A DNA stretch of 64,000 nt, from positions 1-64,000 of the forward strand of contig JAHEDG010000003.1 of assembly GCA_024641335.1 (NCBI GenBank). The letters run 5' to 3'. The position numbers and the translations under genes are program-made. The stretch's first letter is position 1; each line of letters starts with the position of its first letter. The stretch is from Candidatus Zixiibacteriota bacterium. GTDB lineage: Bacteria; Zixibacteria; MSB-5A5; UBA10806. The notes beneath the pieces are model-generated. The model was not told the DNA's origin, made no database searches, and saw only the letters and a list, made by a program, of their open reading frames with translations. Positions 18,037 to 27,620 of the stretch are shown one piece after another.

Positions 18037-18795
18037 TTGAGCCCTTCCCCGAAAGCCATTTCTCCCGATGGGGATAAAAAACCGAATATAAAATTCAAGA
18101 GAATCCTCTTGAAGCTCTCCGGTGAAGTCCTCATGGGGGATAAAACCGGGGGAGCTCTCGACGACGAGACCCTCGAGGCTATAGCCAGCCAGGTGGTCGA
18201 AATTGCCGACCTGGGCGTTGAAGTCGGCATTGTCATCGGCGGAGGCAATATCTTCCGAGGATTGCAGGCCGCCGCGGGCGGTATGGACAGGGTCAGCGCC
18301 GATTACATGGGTATGCTGGCCACAGTCATTAACTCCCTGGCGTTGCAGGAGTATCTCGAAAAACGAGGCAAATACACCAGGGTAATGTCAGCTATCGAAA
18401 TGGCCGAGATCGCCGAAGCTTTTATCAGACGGCGCGCGCTTCGCCATCTGGAAAAAGGCAGAATTGTCATTTTCGCCGGAGGTACCGGTAATCCCTACTT
18501 CACCACCGATACAGCCGCCTCGTTAAGAGCCAGCGAAATCAACGCCGAAATCATACTCAAGGGAACTAAAGTCGATGGTATCTACGACAGCGATCCCGTG
18601 ACCAACAACGCCGCAGTGAAGTATGAAAAAGTCACCTATCTCGACGTGCTCAATAAAGGTCTTAAGGTCATGGACGCTACCGCCATCTCCTTGTGCATGG
18701 ATAACAAAATTCCAATTCTCGTCTTCAATCTGTACGATAAAGGCAATCTGAAGCGTATAATATTGGGAGACAAAATCGGAACACTCGTTTCTTAA
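18037..18795 (+). CDS. pyrH: Uridylate kinase
   Basis: The 252-aa amino-acid-kinase-fold protein begins with a TTG directly after the tsf stop. The first 20 residues ([16 protein letters not shown]) are a nonconserved extension before the core [15 protein letters not shown]. Key blocks are [41 protein letters not shown] and [13 protein letters not shown]. It phosphorylates UMP to UDP and is typically feedback-controlled by UTP. The real start could be slightly different, but no better in-frame codon has a Shine-Dalgarno site. Confidence 0.96.
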   Translation: MSPSPKAISPDGDKKPNIKFKRILLKLSGEVLMGDKTGGALDDETLEAIASQVVEIADLGVEVGIVIGGGNIFRGLQAAAGGMDRVSADYMGMLATVINSLALQEYLEKRGKYTRVMSAIEMAEIAEAFIRRRALRHLEKGRIVIFAGGTGNPYFTTDTAASLRASEINAEIILKGTKVDGIYDSDPVTNNAAVKYEKVTYLDVLNKGLKVMDATAISLCMDNKIPILVFNLYDKGNLKRIILGDKIGTLVS

Positions 18796-18806
18796 GCGGG
18801 GATGTT

Positions 18807-19364
18807 ATGCTAAAAGAGATTTATCGCGAAACCGAACAGAAAATGGATAAGGCCATCGAAGCTCTCAGCAGAGAACTCGCTGGTATCCGTACAGGCAAGG
18901 CGACTACGACAATTCTCGACGGCATTAAGGTCGATTATTACGGAACGCCCACGCCTCTGAAACAGGTCGCCTCCGTATCCGCGCCCGATCCCAAATTGCT
19001 GGTCGTTCAGCCCTGGGAGAAAAACGTTATTCCCGAAATAGTTAAAGCCATTCAAAAAGCCGACCTGGGATTGAATCCCGTCACCGAGGGAAATATCGTC
19101 AGGCTGCCTATCCCGGCTTTAAACGAGGAAAGACGCAGAGATCTGGTCAAACTGGTGAAAAAATTCGGCGAGGACGGTAAAATTTCCATCCGAAATATCA
19201 GGCGCGACGGTATCGAATCCCTGAAAAAAGCCGAAAAAGAATCCGCGATTACCGAAGATGAGCTCCACCAGGGACAGAAGCATATCCAGGATATTACCGA
19301 CGGTCATATTGTCAGAATCGATGAAATGATGACGGCCAAAGAAGCCGAGGTTATGGAAGTCTGA
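18807..19364 (+). CDS. frr: Ribosome-recycling factor
   Basis: At 185 aa it has exact family length. The L-shaped tRNA mimic is recognised by MDKAIEALSRELAGIRTGKAT, VDYYGTPTPLKQVASV, VVQPWEKNVI and the long C-terminal helix (GKISIRNIRRDGIESLKKAEKES). With EF-G it splits post-termination ribosomes. It sits after pyrH in the conserved translation/envelope cluster. Confidence 0.98.
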   Translation: MLKEIYRETEQKMDKAIEALSRELAGIRTGKATTTILDGIKVDYYGTPTPLKQVASVSAPDPKLLVVQPWEKNVIPEIVKAIQKADLGLNPVTEGNIVRLPIPALNEERRRDLVKLVKKFGEDGKISIRNIRRDGIESLKKAEKESAITEDELHQGQKHIQDITDGHIVRIDEMMTAKEAEVMEV

Positions 19365-19379
19365 TTTGCGGTTTATGCC

Positions 19380-20132
19380 ATGTCGCCCATGAATTTGAAA
19401 GATGCGGTCCTCTCCGCGGAGGTTATGCCGGAGCATATCGCCATCATCATGGACGGCAATGGCAGATGGGCCAAAAAAAGAGGCTTGCCCAGAACAGCCG
19501 GCCACAGAGCCGGAGTTAAAACCGTAAAGAAAATAGTGCGGCTCGCCGGAGATATCAAACTCAAATACCTTACCCTCTTCACCTTCTCCACCGAAAATTG
19601 GAAACGTCCCAAAAGCGAGGTTTCCGCCATAATGAAGCTCCTGGAGGAAACAACCAAACGGGAGCTCAATGAGCTTTTGGAAAACAATGTCCGCCTGATA
19701 GCTACAGGAGATATCGACAGCCTGCCCCCGTCGCGCAGAGACGTTCTGCTCGACGCTATCAGGCGCACTACCGAAAACACCGGACTGGTTCTCAACCTCG
19801 CTCTCAATTATTCCGGCAGAACCGAGATAATTCAAGCCGTCAGAAACATCGCCCGCGATGCCGTCGATGGCAAACTGGATCCGGCAGTTATTGATGATAC
19901 CGTTTTCGCCGGCTACCTGCAAACCGACAACCTGCCGGATCCCGATCTGCTTATAAGAACGTCGGGGGAGATGAGAATCTCTAATTTTCTGCTCTGGCAG
20001 ACTGCTTATACCGAGCTTTACGTTATCGATGTTCTCTGGCCCGATTTCTCCGAAGATGATTTTCTGCGGGCCATTATAGATTATCAGAGTCGCGAAAGGC
20101 GATTCGGCATGGTTTCGTCGCCCAAAGCATGA
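19380..20132 (+). CDS. uppS: Isoprenyl transferase (undecaprenyl diphosphate synthase)
   Basis: The 250-aa cis-prenyltransferase has the catalytic block HIAIIMDGNGRWAKKRG with the essential Asp, followed by AGHRAGVKTVKKIV, TLFTFSTENWKRP and the late RTSGEMRISNFLLWQTAYTELYV. It elongates farnesyl-PP with IPP to the C55 lipid carrier for peptidoglycan and O-antigen. An internal ATG three codons in is an equally possible start. Its stop overlaps the cdsA ATG. Confidence 0.96.
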   Translation: MSPMNLKDAVLSAEVMPEHIAIIMDGNGRWAKKRGLPRTAGHRAGVKTVKKIVRLAGDIKLKYLTLFTFSTENWKRPKSEVSAIMKLLEETTKRELNELLENNVRLIATGDIDSLPPSRRDVLLDAIRRTTENTGLVLNLALNYSGRTEIIQAVRNIARDAVDGKLDPAVIDDTVFAGYLQTDNLPDPDLLIRTSGEMRISNFLLWQTAYTELYVIDVLWPDFSEDDFLRAIIDYQSRERRFGMVSSPKA

Positions 20133-20938
20133 ACGGCAATCTCGCCAGACGATTAATTGTCGCCGCCGTAGGTATTCCCGCTCTTGTATTGGTAGCTTAT
20201 AAAGGCGGTTTTTTCTTATATGCCTTCTGCCTTTTGGTGGCCCTCCTGGGGACCTGGGAATTGGCCGCCATGCTGCTCTCCAAACAAATAGAGATTAATA
20301 AACGGCTGGCCACCATCCTGACAGTCGGACTGGTTTCCATGTTTCAATTCCTATCTTTCGTCGAGACCGGGTTTTTCATCTTATTTATTATGTTTTTTAT
20401 AACTTCCTTTCTTATGCTTCTGAAAACCGGAATTGAAAATTACACCTCCCGCTTATCTCTGGTTCTTTTCACCGCGATTTATCCCGGTTTTTTCATCTCA
20501 TTCGCTATCCCGCTTCATAGAGATTATTCCCCGGTCGGCTGGATCATTCTGATTTTCATCTTCGTCAATACCTGGATCGCCGATACTTTTGCTTACGCTT
20601 TCGGCTCCTGGTTGGGACGCCGTAAGATGGCCCCGGCTATTTCGCCCGGCAAAACCTGGGTCGGATTTATCGCCGCTTTCCCCGGCGGAATGATCTCGGC
20701 ATACCTCGCTTTTCCGTATTTAAAAGATGAGTGGAGTCTCCTCATTCTTTTTATAGCTTCGCTCGTGGCTACCATGTTCGGACAGATCGGAGATCTGGTC
20801 GAATCCGCGATCAAAAGAGATTGCCGCGTCAAGGATTCCTCCAATCTGATTCCGGGTCATGGTGGTGTTCTCGATCGTTTCGATTCATTGCTGTTTGCCC
20901 TGCCGGCGGTCTATTTCACTCTTAAATTGCTTGGCTGA
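20129..20938 (+). CDS. cdsA: Phosphatidate cytidylyltransferase
   Basis: The 269-aa integral membrane enzyme has about eight hydrophobic segments and the family signature near its end: SAIKRDCRVKDSSNLIPGHGGVLDRFDS. Other typical parts are GRRKMAPAISPGKTWVGF. It makes CDP-diacylglycerol from phosphatidate and CTP, the precursor used by PssA encoded at 62 kb. It overlaps uppS by 4 nt. Confidence 0.95.
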   Translation: MNGNLARRLIVAAVGIPALVLVAYKGGFFLYAFCLLVALLGTWELAAMLLSKQIEINKRLATILTVGLVSMFQFLSFVETGFFILFIMFFITSFLMLLKTGIENYTSRLSLVLFTAIYPGFFISFAIPLHRDYSPVGWIILIFIFVNTWIADTFAYAFGSWLGRRKMAPAISPGKTWVGFIAAFPGGMISAYLAFPYLKDEWSLLILFIASLVATMFGQIGDLVESAIKRDCRVKDSSNLIPGHGGVLDRFDSLLFALPAVYFTLKLLG

Positions 20939-21006
20939 TTACCCTCTTTATTCTATATAACATCTTATTGGATAACTGATCATCCGGTCTGTTGGAGGTG
21001 AGCCCG

Positions 21007-21945
21007 ATGGAAACTCTATTCGATGATATAAGTATACCCGTCGAAAAGAGCTTCATCGATTGGATTTTTTTCTTAAGGCCGGTACTGCATCCGCCGGTCT
21101 GGACCATCGTACTCCTCGGCTATGCCCGATGCCAGGTCAAACCGGAATCTTCCTGGCTTATTGTTTATCTGCTGTTGATATCCTCGGCTCAAGCCTCATG
21201 GGCCTATATTGTAAACCAGATCGCCGATATCGATTCGGATCGCGAAAACAACAAGCTCTTCTTTCTGCCCCGCGGTCTGATTTCCAAACGTATGGCCGTA
21301 CTTTCAGCGGCCTTTATGGCTGTCGCCGCCGTTGCCGGCTCTTTCTGCCTCAAAACCGAGCTGGGTATAATCGGCATTGGCGGTATCATTTTGGGTTATT
21401 TATATTCTGGCAGGCCGTTTTATGGTAAAAACCACCCGATCGCCGGACCGATACTCAACGGCTTAGGTCACGGCTCACTGACCTTCGCCCACGGTTTCGT
21501 GGGAGCGGGAGGGCTTATCGCTGATGCTCTTTTCCAGTCGGTCCCATATGTATTTGCCGTTATCGCCGTTTTCCTGGGAACGACTTTGCCCGATATCAGG
21601 GGGGACACGGTCTCCGGCAAGAAAACTCCGGCGGTTGCGCTCGGCGCCGATATCACCATTATCCTCATGACTCTGTCGCTGATGATCGCTTTGATCTTGT
21701 CATTGCTCCTATGGGATATTCCTTTGCTCATAGTTTGCAATATATGCATGCCATTCTATATCTACTCGATCATAAAACGCGATATCAAATCAGGAGTTAT
21801 CGCAGCCAGGGTATCGGTTTTGCTTCTATCTATGGGTGCTTCTGTCCTGTTCCCGTGGTATTTCGCTTTGCTTCTGTTCCTCTTTGTAACCTCCAGGATA
21901 TATTATCGCCGTCGTTTCGATCTTGCCTATCCCGATTTTTCCTAA
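21007..21945 (+). CDS. UbiA-family prenyltransferase
   Basis: The ATG at 21007 has GGAGGTGA upstream and is preferred over the TTG at 20992 (312 aa). The membrane protein has about eight to nine helices and both aspartate motifs of the family: NQIADIDSD (NxxxDxxxD) and LPDIRGDTVSGKKTPAVALG (DxxxD). Family members prenylate quinone rings, heme, chlorophyll or glycerol phosphate. The acceptor here cannot be told from sequence. Position after uppS and cdsA is compatible with lipid or quinone work but proves nothing. Confidence 0.8.
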   Translation: METLFDDISIPVEKSFIDWIFFLRPVLHPPVWTIVLLGYARCQVKPESSWLIVYLLLISSAQASWAYIVNQIADIDSDRENNKLFFLPRGLISKRMAVLSAAFMAVAAVAGSFCLKTELGIIGIGGIILGYLYSGRPFYGKNHPIAGPILNGLGHGSLTFAHGFVGAGGLIADALFQSVPYVFAVIAVFLGTTLPDIRGDTVSGKKTPAVALGADITIILMTLSLMIALILSLLLWDIPLLIVCNICMPFYIYSIIKRDIKSGVIAARVSVLLLSMGASVLFPWYFALLLFLFVTSRIYYRRRFDLAYPDFS

Positions 21946-21977
21946 AAATAATCCTGTCTTTGGCCGATACAGTTAAT

Positions 21978-22478
21978 ATGAGACTTTCTATCAGTTTCAG
22001 TTCGGTTCTGCTCATTCTGGCCGTCGGCTGCTCCGGTCCGGCCAGGAATGCGGATAATTTTTCCAAACTACAGCCCCTCTCCAAAAAAGAAGCCGGGACG
22101 CTTATTGCCGGGGCCTCCAACCATATCGGAGAGCCATACAGGTACGGAGGGAAAACCAGCCGGGGATGGGATTGTTCCGGTTACGTTACCTCCATGTACA
22201 GGCGATATCTGAATATGAAGCTTCCCAGAAGCACCAAAGGCCTGCTGACTGCCAGCGTCGGGATCGAGCCGAAAAATAGAAAACCGGGCGATCTGATCTT
22301 CTTTGTAATCGATTCCAATAAACCCTCGCACGTCGGTATCTACATTGGCAAAAATAATTTCATCCATGCCTCGTCGTCCAAAGGCGTTATCGTTTCCAGC
22401 ATGAAAGAGGACTACTATCGCAAGCGGTTCGCCGGATTCAGAAGACCCCTCTATATCGACCTGGCCCAATCCGAATAA
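21978..22478 (+). CDS. NlpC/P60 family lipoprotein, putative cell-wall endopeptidase
   Basis: The ATG at 21978 gives 166 aa starting with a lipoprotein signal ([11 protein letters not shown]). The longer frame from 21711 overlaps the UbiA gene and is spurious. The catalytic domain (about 45-160) shows Cys in [15 protein letters not shown], His in [16 protein letters not shown]. NlpC/P60 hydrolases usually cut the D-Glu-diaminopimelate bond in peptidoglycan. There is no clear Shine-Dalgarno site. The lipobox Cys suggests attachment to a membrane. Confidence 0.88.
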   Translation: MRLSISFSSVLLILAVGCSGPARNADNFSKLQPLSKKEAGTLIAGASNHIGEPYRYGGKTSRGWDCSGYVTSMYRRYLNMKLPRSTKGLLTASVGIEPKNRKPGDLIFFVIDSNKPSHVGIYIGKNNFIHASSSKGVIVSSMKEDYYRKRFAGFRRPLYIDLAQSE

Positions 22479-22561
22479 GCCGGCTGAATTTTCCGGTTGC
22501 CAATCACTGCCATATATCCTATAAAACCACCGCCAAATTATCTTTTCAGGGAGGTTCTTGT

Positions 22562-22876
22562 ATGATCGTAACAACAACACCTGGTATCGAAGGAAAAACC
22601 ATAACCGATTATCTCGGTATTGTCACCGGCGAAGCCATCATGGGAGCTAATATCTTCCGCGATTTCTTTGCCTCTATTACCGATATCGTCGGAGGACGTT
22701 CAGCCGCTTATGAAAAGGAACTGGGCCGGGCCAGAAAACTTGCTATGGAGGAAATGACCCATCAGGCTCACGACATGGGGGGATTAGCCGTGGTCGGAGT
22801 GGATCTCGATTATGAGGTTATTCGCGATGGTATGCTGATGGTCACTGTGTCGGGAACGGCCGTAAAAATACGCTAA
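22562..22876 (+). CDS. YbjQ/UPF0145 family protein
   Basis: The 104-aa protein has the family phrases [41 protein letters not shown] and [22 protein letters not shown]. Members form small multimers of unknown function, sometimes linked to heavy-metal binding without proof. It is cytoplasmic, with GGGAGG before the ATG. Its 3' end overlaps the opposite-strand lipoprotein gene by 4 nt. Confidence 0.9.
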   Translation: MIVTTTPGIEGKTITDYLGIVTGEAIMGANIFRDFFASITDIVGGRSAAYEKELGRARKLAMEEMTHQAHDMGGLAVVGVDLDYEVIRDGMLMVTVSGTAVKIR

Positions 22877-23628
22877 TCGTCGAATCGGAAAAGCCAGACA
22901 TCCCCGAAGTAATCGTAATCATTGGAATATTCCTTCTTCGATCTGATGAACAGCATCATCTTATCGTCCGGGGAAAACGAGGTCATGTAATCTATCGGCT
23001 CATCCGATTTCTCTATCTTATATCCGGTCGCCGTATACGTATCGTATATCATGATCCAGGTCGGACCGGTTCCGCAGACAGCGGTTAAATAACGCCCCGT
23101 GTTCGAAAACCTGTCCAGAAAACATGGTTTGTCGCCGAAAGTCAGCTGTATAATGGAATCACCCTTTATCAGGTAAATGGCACGCCAGTCGAACCTGGTA
23201 TCCACCGTCGTCTCAAACGCCGCCACAGATGAATCCGGCGAGGCTATTACCATGGATACATATTCTGTGTACCGCTTCGGTACCCTGTTGTACTGCGCTT
23301 GAGCCTGACGCGGATATCTGTAATCCCCCGAGAGAGTGTATAGCTCCCGGTCAGCGATATCGATCCCGTATGGCTCCACCAGATCCTCTTCGGTAATCCC
23401 CGCGGCCGTCTCTGCGTCGGTCACCAGAAGACGGTTGAAATACACCAGGCTGTCGCCCGGTGCGAAAATCGGGTATAAGCCCCGACCATCGTCCGTTAAC
23501 CGCTCCAGACTCCCTATCTCTGATGACGGCCTCAAGGAATCCAAAAAGTCCATTTTCTTCGGACTATTTTCATCCCCCGTTGAACATCCCAGAATCAGGA
23601 GAGCCGCTAACAAATAAAACGATTTCAT
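22873..23628 (-). CDS. Lipoprotein with possible beta-propeller-like repeats
   Basis: The 251-aa protein starts with a lipoprotein signal ([12 protein letters not shown]). The body contains weak WD40/PD40-like phrases such as [17 protein letters not shown] and [16 protein letters not shown], so a small TolB-like propeller is possible, but repeats are few. I do not recognise a known family. It is one of only two minus-strand genes here, and it converges on the YbjQ gene and diverges from the HlyD gene. Function unknown. Confidence 0.7.
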   Translation of the reverse strand: MKSFYLLAALLILGCSTGDENSPKKMDFLDSLRPSSEIGSLERLTDDGRGLYPIFAPGDSLVYFNRLLVTDAETAAGITEEDLVEPYGIDIADRELYTLSGDYRYPRQAQAQYNRVPKRYTEYVSMVIASPDSSVAAFETTVDTRFDWRAIYLIKGDSIIQLTFGDKPCFLDRFSNTGRYLTAVCGTGPTWIMIYDTYTATGYKIEKSDEPIDYMTSFSPDDKMMLFIRSKKEYSNDYDYFGDVWLFRFDD

Positions 23629-23769
23629 GGGGTATATATACGATTATTACCGGATGTTGTCAAATCCGCAATCCCGGGTATTATTTATAAGCTTGACGAT
23701 ACACCGGCCAAATCGTAATAATCTTATCGCGGATCTTTCGTATCTTGTACCGCTTGCAAAGGACGGTGA

Positions 23770-24645
23770 TTGGTGAGGAAAATTTTCGTTCTGTTAGCCA
23801 TATTCATCATATTGATTGTTATTCTCGTTGTTTTTCTCCTTAACAATAGGGGAGACAACGGCCAATTGCCGGTTCTTTCCGGTACAGTCGAGGCCGTGGC
23901 CATAGATCTGGCCTTCAAATCCGGCGGCAGAGTAGAATCCATTTCGATCGACGAGGGACAATCGGTTTCATTAGGCGATACCGTAGCCGAACTGTCCCAC
24001 GACGAAATCCTTGCTCAGATCCGGCAGGCCGACGATCAGATCGAAGCCGCCAAAGCCCAGCAAAGATCGATGGTGGTCGAAAAGGAAGCCGCCCGCAGGA
24101 ATCTCGGCAAAGTCATCAATCTGATACCGACGGGAGCCGCCACCTCCGGACAAAAAGAAGATCTCGAAGATAAAATCAGAGGTCTGGACGCCGCCATCGA
24201 TGCCGCCTCCAGCTCCGTTAAGGCCGCCCGTTCCCGAGCCGATTATCTTCGCGCGGTTTTCGAAAATGAGTTTATCATCGCTCCCGCCGGAGGAACCGTT
24301 ATCTCCAGGCTGGCCGAACCGGGCGAGGTCTTGAGTCCGGGACAGAAAATAATTACCATAGCCGACCTGGATAATCTCGAAATCAGAGTTTATCTACCGG
24401 AAACATTACTCGGCAAAGTGCGGCTCGGACAGAATGCTCTTATAAATATCGATTCGCATCCCGGCGAAACATTCGATGGCGTCGTCACCAGGATCTCCGA
24501 TAAAGCCGAGTTCACTCCCAAAAACATCCAGACCAAACAGGAAAGAATAAAAACAGTTTACGGCATAACCATCGGTTCTTCCGGCCATAACGGTATCCTC
24601 AAGCCCGGTATGCCTTGCGACGTCACCATTCCGCCGGCGCCATGA
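23770..24645 (+). CDS. HlyD-family membrane fusion protein (YbhG-like)
   Basis: The 291-aa protein has one N-terminal membrane anchor (about 4-26), a barrel/lipoyl part (KSGGRVESISIDEGQSVSLGD), a coiled-coil hairpin (about 80-165) and the second lipoyl half (IIAPAGGTVISRLAEPGEVLSPGQ). It bridges inner-membrane exporters to an outer-membrane channel. The start is TTG 23770 or GTG 23773. The next four genes encode ATPases and permeases in a tight operon, the layout of E. coli ybhGFSR. No TolC is in this operon, but one lies at 39 kb. Confidence 0.88.
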   Translation: MVRKIFVLLAIFIILIVILVVFLLNNRGDNGQLPVLSGTVEAVAIDLAFKSGGRVESISIDEGQSVSLGDTVAELSHDEILAQIRQADDQIEAAKAQQRSMVVEKEAARRNLGKVINLIPTGAATSGQKEDLEDKIRGLDAAIDAASSSVKAARSRADYLRAVFENEFIIAPAGGTVISRLAEPGEVLSPGQKIITIADLDNLEIRVYLPETLLGKVRLGQNALINIDSHPGETFDGVVTRISDKAEFTPKNIQTKQERIKTVYGITIGSSGHNGILKPGMPCDVTIPPAP

Positions 24646-24646
24646 G

Positions 24647-25558
24647 ATGATTGAGGTCCGGAATCTTGTCAAGAGGTTCGGCTCCCGGGATGCCCTCAAG
24701 GGAATAAACCTCCATATAGAAAAAGGGATGATATTCGCCCTCGTTGGCGCTGACGGCGCCGGGAAAACAACTCTTCTTAGAACCCTGGCCGGCATACTCA
24801 CTCCCGATGATGGAGAAATCAGCATACTGGGGCGGGATATTATCAAAGATCCCGAGTGCGCCAAGGAACATATAGGCTATCTCTCACAGCGATTTTCGTT
24901 GAATCCATCGCTCACCGTAGCCGAAAATATCGATTTCTTCGGCGCCCTTTTCCAAGTACCCTACGGTGAAAGGGAGAAGAGGACAAAACGGCTGATGGAA
25001 TTCTCCAGGCTCGGCCCCTTCAGGGATCGGCAGGCCGGAAAACTCTCCGGAGGGATGAAACAGAAACTCGCCCTCTGCTGCGCCTTGATTCATACTCCCG
25101 ATATACTTCTCCTTGACGAGCCTACTACTGGAGTCGATCCTATTTCCCGCCGCGAACTCTGGGAAATCCTCTACGATCTTCTCGGCGAGGGAGTTACTAT
25201 CGTCGTTTCCACCCCATACATGGACGAGGCCGAACGGGCCGGAGAAATTATGCTCATCCATAACGGCCGGGCAGTGATCTCCGGTACCCTCGATCAATTA
25301 AAAGCATCCTATAGATACTTTCTCTTCGAGGCCGTCTGCGATCAAAACAGGCAGGCCTTGCGTCTGGTCTCGGATCATCTGGGCAAAAACCGCGTTATGT
25401 TTTTCGGTGACCGGCTCCACATTGCGCTTAATGATGGCAGCGAATCAGCCGGCATAAAATCTCTCCTCGAAAACTCCGGTATTCAAATTCTAAGTCTGCT
25501 CAAGATCGACCCGGGTCTTGAGGATATCTTTATTCAGGAGACCTCCGGTGACAATTAA
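24647..25558 (+). CDS. ABC exporter ATPase 1 (YbhF N-half-like)
   Basis: The 303-aa ATPase has Walker A GADGAGKTTLL, canonical signature LSGGMKQKLAL and Walker B LLLDEPTTGVDP. The switch position reads VVSTPYMDEAE, so Pro replaces the usual His. It begins one base after the HlyD stop and overlaps the second ATPase by 11 nt. In E. coli YbhF the two ATPase halves are fused in one chain; here they are separate genes. It probably forms a heterodimer with ATPase 2. Confidence 0.92.
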   Translation: MIEVRNLVKRFGSRDALKGINLHIEKGMIFALVGADGAGKTTLLRTLAGILTPDDGEISILGRDIIKDPECAKEHIGYLSQRFSLNPSLTVAENIDFFGALFQVPYGEREKRTKRLMEFSRLGPFRDRQAGKLSGGMKQKLALCCALIHTPDILLLDEPTTGVDPISRRELWEILYDLLGEGVTIVVSTPYMDEAERAGEIMLIHNGRAVISGTLDQLKASYRYFLFEAVCDQNRQALRLVSDHLGKNRVMFFGDRLHIALNDGSESAGIKSLLENSGIQILSLLKIDPGLEDIFIQETSGDN

Positions 25559-26510
25559 TGACGGTAATGATAAACCCGCCGTCTGGGTAAAAAACCTGAC
25601 CCGAAAATTCGGTGATTTTACGGCCGTCGATAATATCAGTTTCAATGTCGGCAAAGGGGAGATCTTCGGGTTCCTGGGCCCCAACGGAGCCGGTAAATCC
25701 ACAACTATCAGAATGCTCTGCGGAATAATTGAACAGACATCCGGCGACGGCTATGTCGGCGGTTACTCCATACGTGGAGAAAACGATAGGATCAAGAAGA
25801 TAACAGGTTATATGTCCCAGAAATTTTCTCTCTATAACGATCTGACCCCGGCCGAAAATCTGGAATTCTACAGCGGGGTTTACGGTATGCCCGCGGCTAA
25901 ACGTCGGGAACGCATGGAATGGGCCCTGGAAATGTCCGGTCTGGAATCCCGCCGTCATGATCTGACCGGAGATCTGCCCCAGGGGTTCAAGCAAAGGCTG
26001 GCTCTGGGCGCCGCCATTCTGCATCAGCCCTCGATACTCTTCCTCGACGAACCGACCGCGGGAGTCGATCCGCTTTCCAGACGGGATTTCTGGGAGCTGA
26101 TCTACTCGCTTTCGGCCTCCGGCGTCACTGTCTTCGTCACCACCCATTACATGGACGAGGCCGAGCATTGCGATAGAATCGCCTTTATTGATAAAGGTAT
26201 TCTCATCAAGCTCGATACCCCGCGGGCGCTGAAAAATCTTCAGCTGAGCGGCCGGATCTTCGAAATTATCGCCGCCGAATGGCTCAAAGCATTCAACCTC
26301 CTCCGAAACGAGCGAAGAGGTTTCGGCGAGGTCTCCTTGTTCGGAACCAAAATCCATCTCAATTTCATCGGCGATGATTTCTCGGCTGTCGAGTCGCTCC
26401 TGCGCGAAAAAAATATCCCCGTCGAATCGGCAAGGCATATCCCGCCGTCGCTGGAGGATGTTTTCGTCGCCTTGCTGCGTCCCGCTCAAATATCGGATTA
26501 CGAGGGATAA
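25548..26510 (+). CDS. ABC exporter ATPase 2 (YbhF C-half-like)
   Basis: The GTG at 25548, with CAGGAG upstream, is chosen over the track start because the extra residues lie in the previous gene (320 aa). It has Walker A GPNGAGKSTTIRML, a degenerate signature LPQGFKQRLAL instead of LSGG, Walker B FLDEPTAGVDP and switch His in VTTHYMDEAEHC. The complementary defects of the two ATPases imply one full and one degenerate ATP site. A C-terminal domain follows the ATPase core. Confidence 0.92.
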   Translation: MTINDGNDKPAVWVKNLTRKFGDFTAVDNISFNVGKGEIFGFLGPNGAGKSTTIRMLCGIIEQTSGDGYVGGYSIRGENDRIKKITGYMSQKFSLYNDLTPAENLEFYSGVYGMPAAKRRERMEWALEMSGLESRRHDLTGDLPQGFKQRLALGAAILHQPSILFLDEPTAGVDPLSRRDFWELIYSLSASGVTVFVTTHYMDEAEHCDRIAFIDKGILIKLDTPRALKNLQLSGRIFEIIAAEWLKAFNLLRNERRGFGEVSLFGTKIHLNFIGDDFSAVESLLREKNIPVESARHIPPSLEDVFVALLRPAQISDYEG

Positions 26511-27620
26511 ATGAGGTATCTGGCTATCGCCAAACGTGAAGCTCTTTCCATTGTCCGGGATCCCCGTTCTCTCTTTCTCGTGGTTTTCCTGCCGGTCATG
26601 CTCCTGATCGTCTACGGATACGGCGTGACTTTCGATATCAGGCATGTGCCTGTAGCCTTCTACGATCAGTCGCGCAGCGCTCAATCGAGAGATTTGATAG
26701 ATCGGTATTTATCGTCGGGATATTTCCTCCTGCGCGAATCGGCGAATTCCCGCGAGAGTCTGGATCGGCTGCTGATCGGCGACAAGATAATCCTCGGTAT
26801 AGTTATTCCTCCCGATTTCGCCGATCATATCATAGCTAAAAACGGCGGGGAGATTCAAGTTCTCGTCAACGGTTCCGACGCCAATACCGCTAACGTGGCT
26901 ATGGGCTATCAGGCCGCCGTCTTCGCGGACTACACCGGCGATATCTTCAAACCGCCTTCAAATCTGAAAATCCCCTCGGTCGATCTTAGAATTCGAACCT
27001 GGTACAATCCCGAACTCAAATCATCCCATTTCATTGTGCCCGGAATCATCGTCATAATAATGATGCTCCTGGGAGCTATCCTGACCTCCTCGGCTATCGT
27101 CAGAGAGAAAGAAACCGGGTCTATAGAGCAGATCGTCGCCTCGCCGATCAAACCATGGGAATATATTCTCGGCAAAATGACACCCTATATCGTTATCTCC
27201 TTATCCGATGTTATGCTGGTCGTGGCCGCAGCTTATTTCGTTTTTAATGTCCCGATCAGAGGAAATCTTCTCTATCTTGGTTTTTTTACCGTTTTATTTC
27301 TGGCCAATGCCCTGGGCATCGGCCTGTTTGTCTCCACAGTCTCCAGGACAGTTTCAAGTTCCCAGATGTTCGCGGTTCTTATTAGTTTGTTGCCCTCGAT
27401 TCTGCTCTCCGGTTTTATCTTTCCCATAGAGAGCATGCCCCGGCCCATACAAGCTATCACCTATTTCGTTCCGGCCAGGTACTTTCTGGTCATACTCCGG
27501 GGGATTTTCCTGAAGGGAGTGGGAGTCGACGTGCTCTGGCCGCAGGCTTTGTTCCTGACCGCCAACGCCGCGTTTTTCCTTACCATGGCCGCTCTCAAAT
27601 TTAAGAAAAAGCTGGACTGA
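26511..27620 (+). CDS. ABC-2 type permease (YbhS-like)
   Basis: The 369-aa permease has one N-terminal helix (about 20-42), a large extracytoplasmic domain (about 43-170) and five more helices at the C-terminus with the family block SSAIVREKETGSIEQIVASPI. It begins immediately after the stop of ATPase 2. Together with the next gene it should form the transmembrane heterodimer of an exporter. The substrate is unknown; relatives have been tied to drug or ion efflux. Confidence 0.9.
   Translation: MRYLAIAKREALSIVRDPRSLFLVVFLPVMLLIVYGYGVTFDIRHVPVAFYDQSRSAQSRDLIDRYLSSGYFLLRESANSRESLDRLLIGDKIILGIVIPPDFADHIIAKNGGEIQVLVNGSDANTANVAMGYQAAVFADYTGDIFKPPSNLKIPSVDLRIRTWYNPELKSSHFIVPGIIVIIMMLLGAILTSSAIVREKETGSIEQIVASPIKPWEYILGKMTPYIVISLSDVMLVVAAAYFVFNVPIRGNLLYLGFFTVLFLANALGIGLFVSTVSRTVSSSQMFAVLISLLPSILLSGFIFPIESMPRPIQAITYFVPARYFLVILRGIFLKGVGVDVLWPQALFLTANAAFFLTMAALKFKKKLD

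Noticed and set aside
22479-22561. Terminator between the NlpC and YbjQ genes
   Set aside because: The short AGCCGG/CCGGTT pairing lacks a downstream T-run.
25530-26684. 384-aa minus-strand ORF opposite ATPase 2
   Set aside because: It is the antisense shadow of a gene with full ABC ATPase motifs; its own translation shows no recognisable domain.
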